Assembly: GCF_000314895.2 (NCBI RefSeq)
Contig: NZ_CM001773.1
Coordinates: 1,643,951-1,676,376, forward strand
Source: Providencia sneebia DSM 19967
Lineage (GTDB): Bacteria > Pseudomonadota > Gammaproteobacteria > Enterobacterales > Enterobacteriaceae
DNA: 32,426 nucleotides
Direction of reading: 5' to 3'
Below, one piece after another: positions 30,879-32,426 of the stretch. Position 1 is the first letter of the stretch, and each line of letters starts with the position of its first letter. A model generated the notes under the pieces. That model saw only the letters and a list, made by a program, of their open reading frames with translations, ran no database searches and had not been told where the DNA came from. The translations under genes were made by a program, and so were the position numbers.

Positions 30879-31172
30879 TTATTTTACAGAAGGCTCACAA
30901 ACTTGCTCTAACTGCGACATAAGTATTTCTTCAATGAGTTCACTGCGGCTCATGTTTTTCTCACTCGCCAACTGATTTAATATGCTGACAGCATCTTCAT
31001 TTAATTTTAATTCAACGCGGCGTAACCCTTTGACTTTATCTCGTTTAAGTTGGTTGCGCTTGTTGATTCTTAATTGTTCATCCCGCGATAGCGGGCTTGT
31101 TTTAGGTCGCCCAGGCCTGCGTTCCTCAGCGAACAAATCAAGTGTGGTGCGATCAGTTTGTTCTTTTGCCAT
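30879..31172 (-). CDS. ybfE: YbfE, LexA-regulated ribbon-helix-helix-like protein
   Basis: A 97-residue basic protein nearly identical to E. coli YbfE (DRTTLDLFAEERRPGRPKTS, EQLRINKRNQLKRDKVKGLR, SRSELIEEILMSQL). The AT-hook-like RRPGRPK and a C-terminal ribbon-helix-helix-type segment suggest DNA binding; the function is unknown. In E. coli it is under LexA control. I did not find a convincing CTGT-N8-ACAG box in the 172 bp upstream. No good ribosome site precedes the ATG. Confidence 0.93.
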   Translation of the reverse strand: MAKEQTDRTTLDLFAEERRPGRPKTSPLSRDEQLRINKRNQLKRDKVKGLRRVELKLNEDAVSILNQLASEKNMSRSELIEEILMSQLEQVCEPSVK

Positions 31173-31344
31173 ATTTTAAATACTAAAGGGCGTATGTACC
31201 AATAATCCAGCGCGCAATGATACCCTAGCTGATTCCCTTGCGCCATACTTGCATGCTGCGTGGGCATTGTTGAATGCGATAAAAAGATTGATTTGGATAA
31301 AAAAGTACCAACAATAGTGGTGTTGATACTTTTTCAGTTGGAAG
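31173..31344. other. Short intergenic stretch between ybfE and ABC remnant
   Basis: 172 bp without a recognisable gene; it should hold the ybfE promoter. In other enterobacteria ybfF and seqA lie beyond ybfE; here a secretion-ATPase remnant is found instead. Confidence 0.4.
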
Positions 31345-31569
31345 TTATTGAGTTTGCTGACGCCATAAGCTGGCATATAAGCCATCTTTTAGGAGTAAGT
31401 TTTGATGTGTATCCATTTCGACCACTTCACCATTTTGAATAACGCATATTTTATCTGCATGCATGATGGTATTTAGTCTATGCGCAATACTGATCACGGT
31501 TTTATTTTTTGTGATAGCTGGCATATTCGCCATGATTGCAGCTTCTGATTCATAATCTAAAGTTGAAGT
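31345..31569 (-). pseudogene. C-terminal remnant of a type I secretion ABC ATPase (HlyB/RtxB-like)
   Basis: Reading from about 31569 down to the stop at 31345 gives 74 codons. They start TSTLDYESEAAIMANM, the D-loop just after Walker B in HlyB-type exporters, continue with TVISIAHRLNTIMHADKICV (switch His of the ATPase) and end QNLLLKDGLYASLWRQQTQ, a normal C-terminus. Upstream codons are ATC then an in-frame stop, so Walker A, signature and membrane domain are missing. The homology stops sharply 40 nt before the integrase stop codon. The rest of the gene is either deleted or on the far side of the element to the right. A partial frame starting with Met at 31533 would miss the D-loop. Confidence 0.85.
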
Positions 31570-31608
31570 GATTTAGAATTCGGGATGTGAAAAATTAGTC
31601 TTTATACA
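31545..31608. other. Candidate element-chromosome junction (att site region)
   Basis: Between the last ABC-like codon (about 31569) and the integrase stop (31609) are only about 40 bp. The core of the attachment site probably lies within or next to 31545-31575, in the D-loop coding sequence. No direct repeat can be confirmed because the other end is outside the window. Confidence 0.45.
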
Positions 31609-32426
31609 TCAGCCAGTTAAGAGTGTTAAATGTGGCTTTTGACTGGCTTCATTATTCGGCTGTGTCGAAATTGTGACGTGCTCACTATATTTGGTCAAAT
31701 GTTGACCGCTGAAGTGGGCGTACTTCTGAACCATTTCTAGCGTTTCCCATCCCCCCATTTCTTTTAATACCATGAGCGGAGTTCCACTTTGTGCGTGCCA
31801 ACTTGCCCATGTATGCCTTAGGTCGTGAAAAGTGAAATCAGTTATGCCTGAATCAGCCAAAGCTTGATAATAGCATTCTCGGTAATGACAACTTCTCCGT
31901 TTTCCGTTATTGGAGAAAACATAGTCACCATCCTTTTCAATCCCATTTAGAATTTCAATAGCCACATCATTTAGCGGAACCGGTCTAGCTCGTCCTGACT
32001 TTGCATTATCAGCCGTTACATGAGCAACTCTTCTAACTAGGTCTACGCTCTTCCATTTAAGTGATAATATCTCGCTTTTTCTCATGCCTGTTAAAATAGC
32101 AATAGAAACAAAATCCCGCATCCACTTAACTTTGATGTTAGATAGGAGTAGTTCAGCTTCCCACTTTTCTAGCCATCGAACTCTAACAACAGGCTCTTTC
32201 ATCCGTGGTATATAGGATGACTTAGTTAGCCATCCCATTTTGTGCGTTAGTGAAAAAGCTCTTAGAATAAACGAGCGATATCTATTCTTTGTTGCACTTG
32301 TTAATTTACGCTTAGTAATAGGGCTATAATCCGGTATTGCATTTGCTATATCATCACTAGTGATTGATGAGAGCTTTTTTCCACCTAAAATAGCGATAAA
32401 ATACTTAGAGTAAGCTTGCTTAGTTT
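31609..32426 (-). CDS. Tyrosine-recombinase integrase of a mobile element (5' end beyond window)
   Basis: The frame stays open from the stop at 31609 through 32426, giving 272 visible codons. The ATG at 32238 is internal because a SAM-like core-binding domain is encoded upstream of it (ITSDDIANAI, KLTSATKNRYRSFILRAFSL). The catalytic domain has Arg in LTGMRKSEILSLKW, the beta-hairpin Lys in NAKSGRARPVPLND, His-x-x-Arg in FHDLRHTWASW, Trp in GGWETLEM and nucleophile Tyr in VQKYAHFS, so it appears intact. Its 3' end points to the ABC remnant, the lambda-like arrangement in which int reads towards its attachment site. It marks a prophage or genomic island extending right. Confidence 0.93.
   Translation of the reverse strand, partial: TKQAYSKYFIAILGGKKLSSITSDDIANAIPDYSPITKRKLTSATKNRYRSFILRAFSLTHKMGWLTKSSYIPRMKEPVVRVRWLEKWEAELLLSNIKVKWMRDFVSIAILTGMRKSEILSLKWKSVDLVRRVAHVTADNAKSGRARPVPLNDVAIEILNGIEKDGDYVFSNNGKRRSCHYRECYYQALADSGITDFTFHDLRHTWASWHAQSGTPLMVLKEMGGWETLEMVQKYAHFSGQHLTKYSEHVTISTQPNNEASQKPHLTLLTG

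Noticed and set aside
31176..31442. Several short open frames on both strands between ybfE and the ABC remnant
   Set aside because: No ribosome sites or recognisable sequence; they overlap each other and the remnant.
32236..32238. ATG at 32238 as the integrase start
   Set aside because: The frame remains open to the window edge and encodes a typical core-binding domain upstream.

Overview
The window is a stretch of enterobacterial core chromosome. Gene order and protein sequences (cspD/clpS-clpA, infA, aat-cydC-cydD, trxB, lrp, ftsK-lolA-rarA, serS, pflA/pflB-focA, ycaO, then ansB and fur-fldA-ybfE) match the E. coli 20-min and 15-min neighbourhoods, but the DNA is AT-rich with many A/T-ending codons. 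I infer a member of the Morganellaceae, most likely Providencia, possibly Proteus or a relative. This is from recalled protein similarity and base composition, not from a search.

Layout. (1) 1-3369: an accessory metabolic cluster on the + strand: the end of an NCS1-type nucleobase permease, a nitrilase-superfamily amidase, an IclR regulator and a DUF1177 protein; its substrate is unknown. (2) 3490-8019: cspD, then clpS and clpA, convergent with infA and aat. ClpS, ClpA and Aat are the adaptor, unfoldase and tagging enzyme of the Leu/Phe N-degron pathway. (3) 8006-12740: the CydDC exporter genes and trxB, all on the - strand, with a strong terminator between trxB and cydD. (4) 13286-21518: lrp, ftsK, lolA, rarA and serS on the + strand. 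(5) 21750-28022: pflA, pflB, focA and ycaO on the - strand, the anaerobic pyruvate/formate module, with a near-consensus FNR site and a -10 box upstream of focA. (6) 28330-29373: periplasmic asparaginase ansB. (7) 29577-31172: fur, fldA and ybfE on the - strand. (8) 31345-32426: a C-terminal remnant of a type I secretion ABC ATPase directly abutting a tyrosine integrase whose frame runs off the window edge. This is probably the left end of an integrated element.

The core genes are ordinary. The parts worth a second look are the integrase/ABC junction at about 31570, the NCS1-nitrilase-IclR-DUF1177 cluster, and a set of perfect or near-perfect inverted repeats in intergenic DNA (3407-3473, 3789-3809, 13093-13159, 14037-14081, 26195-26218). 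No tRNA, rRNA, CRISPR array or insertion sequence was seen. I did not find a clearly novel multi-gene defence or secretion system inside the window; if an island carries one, it lies to the right of 32426.
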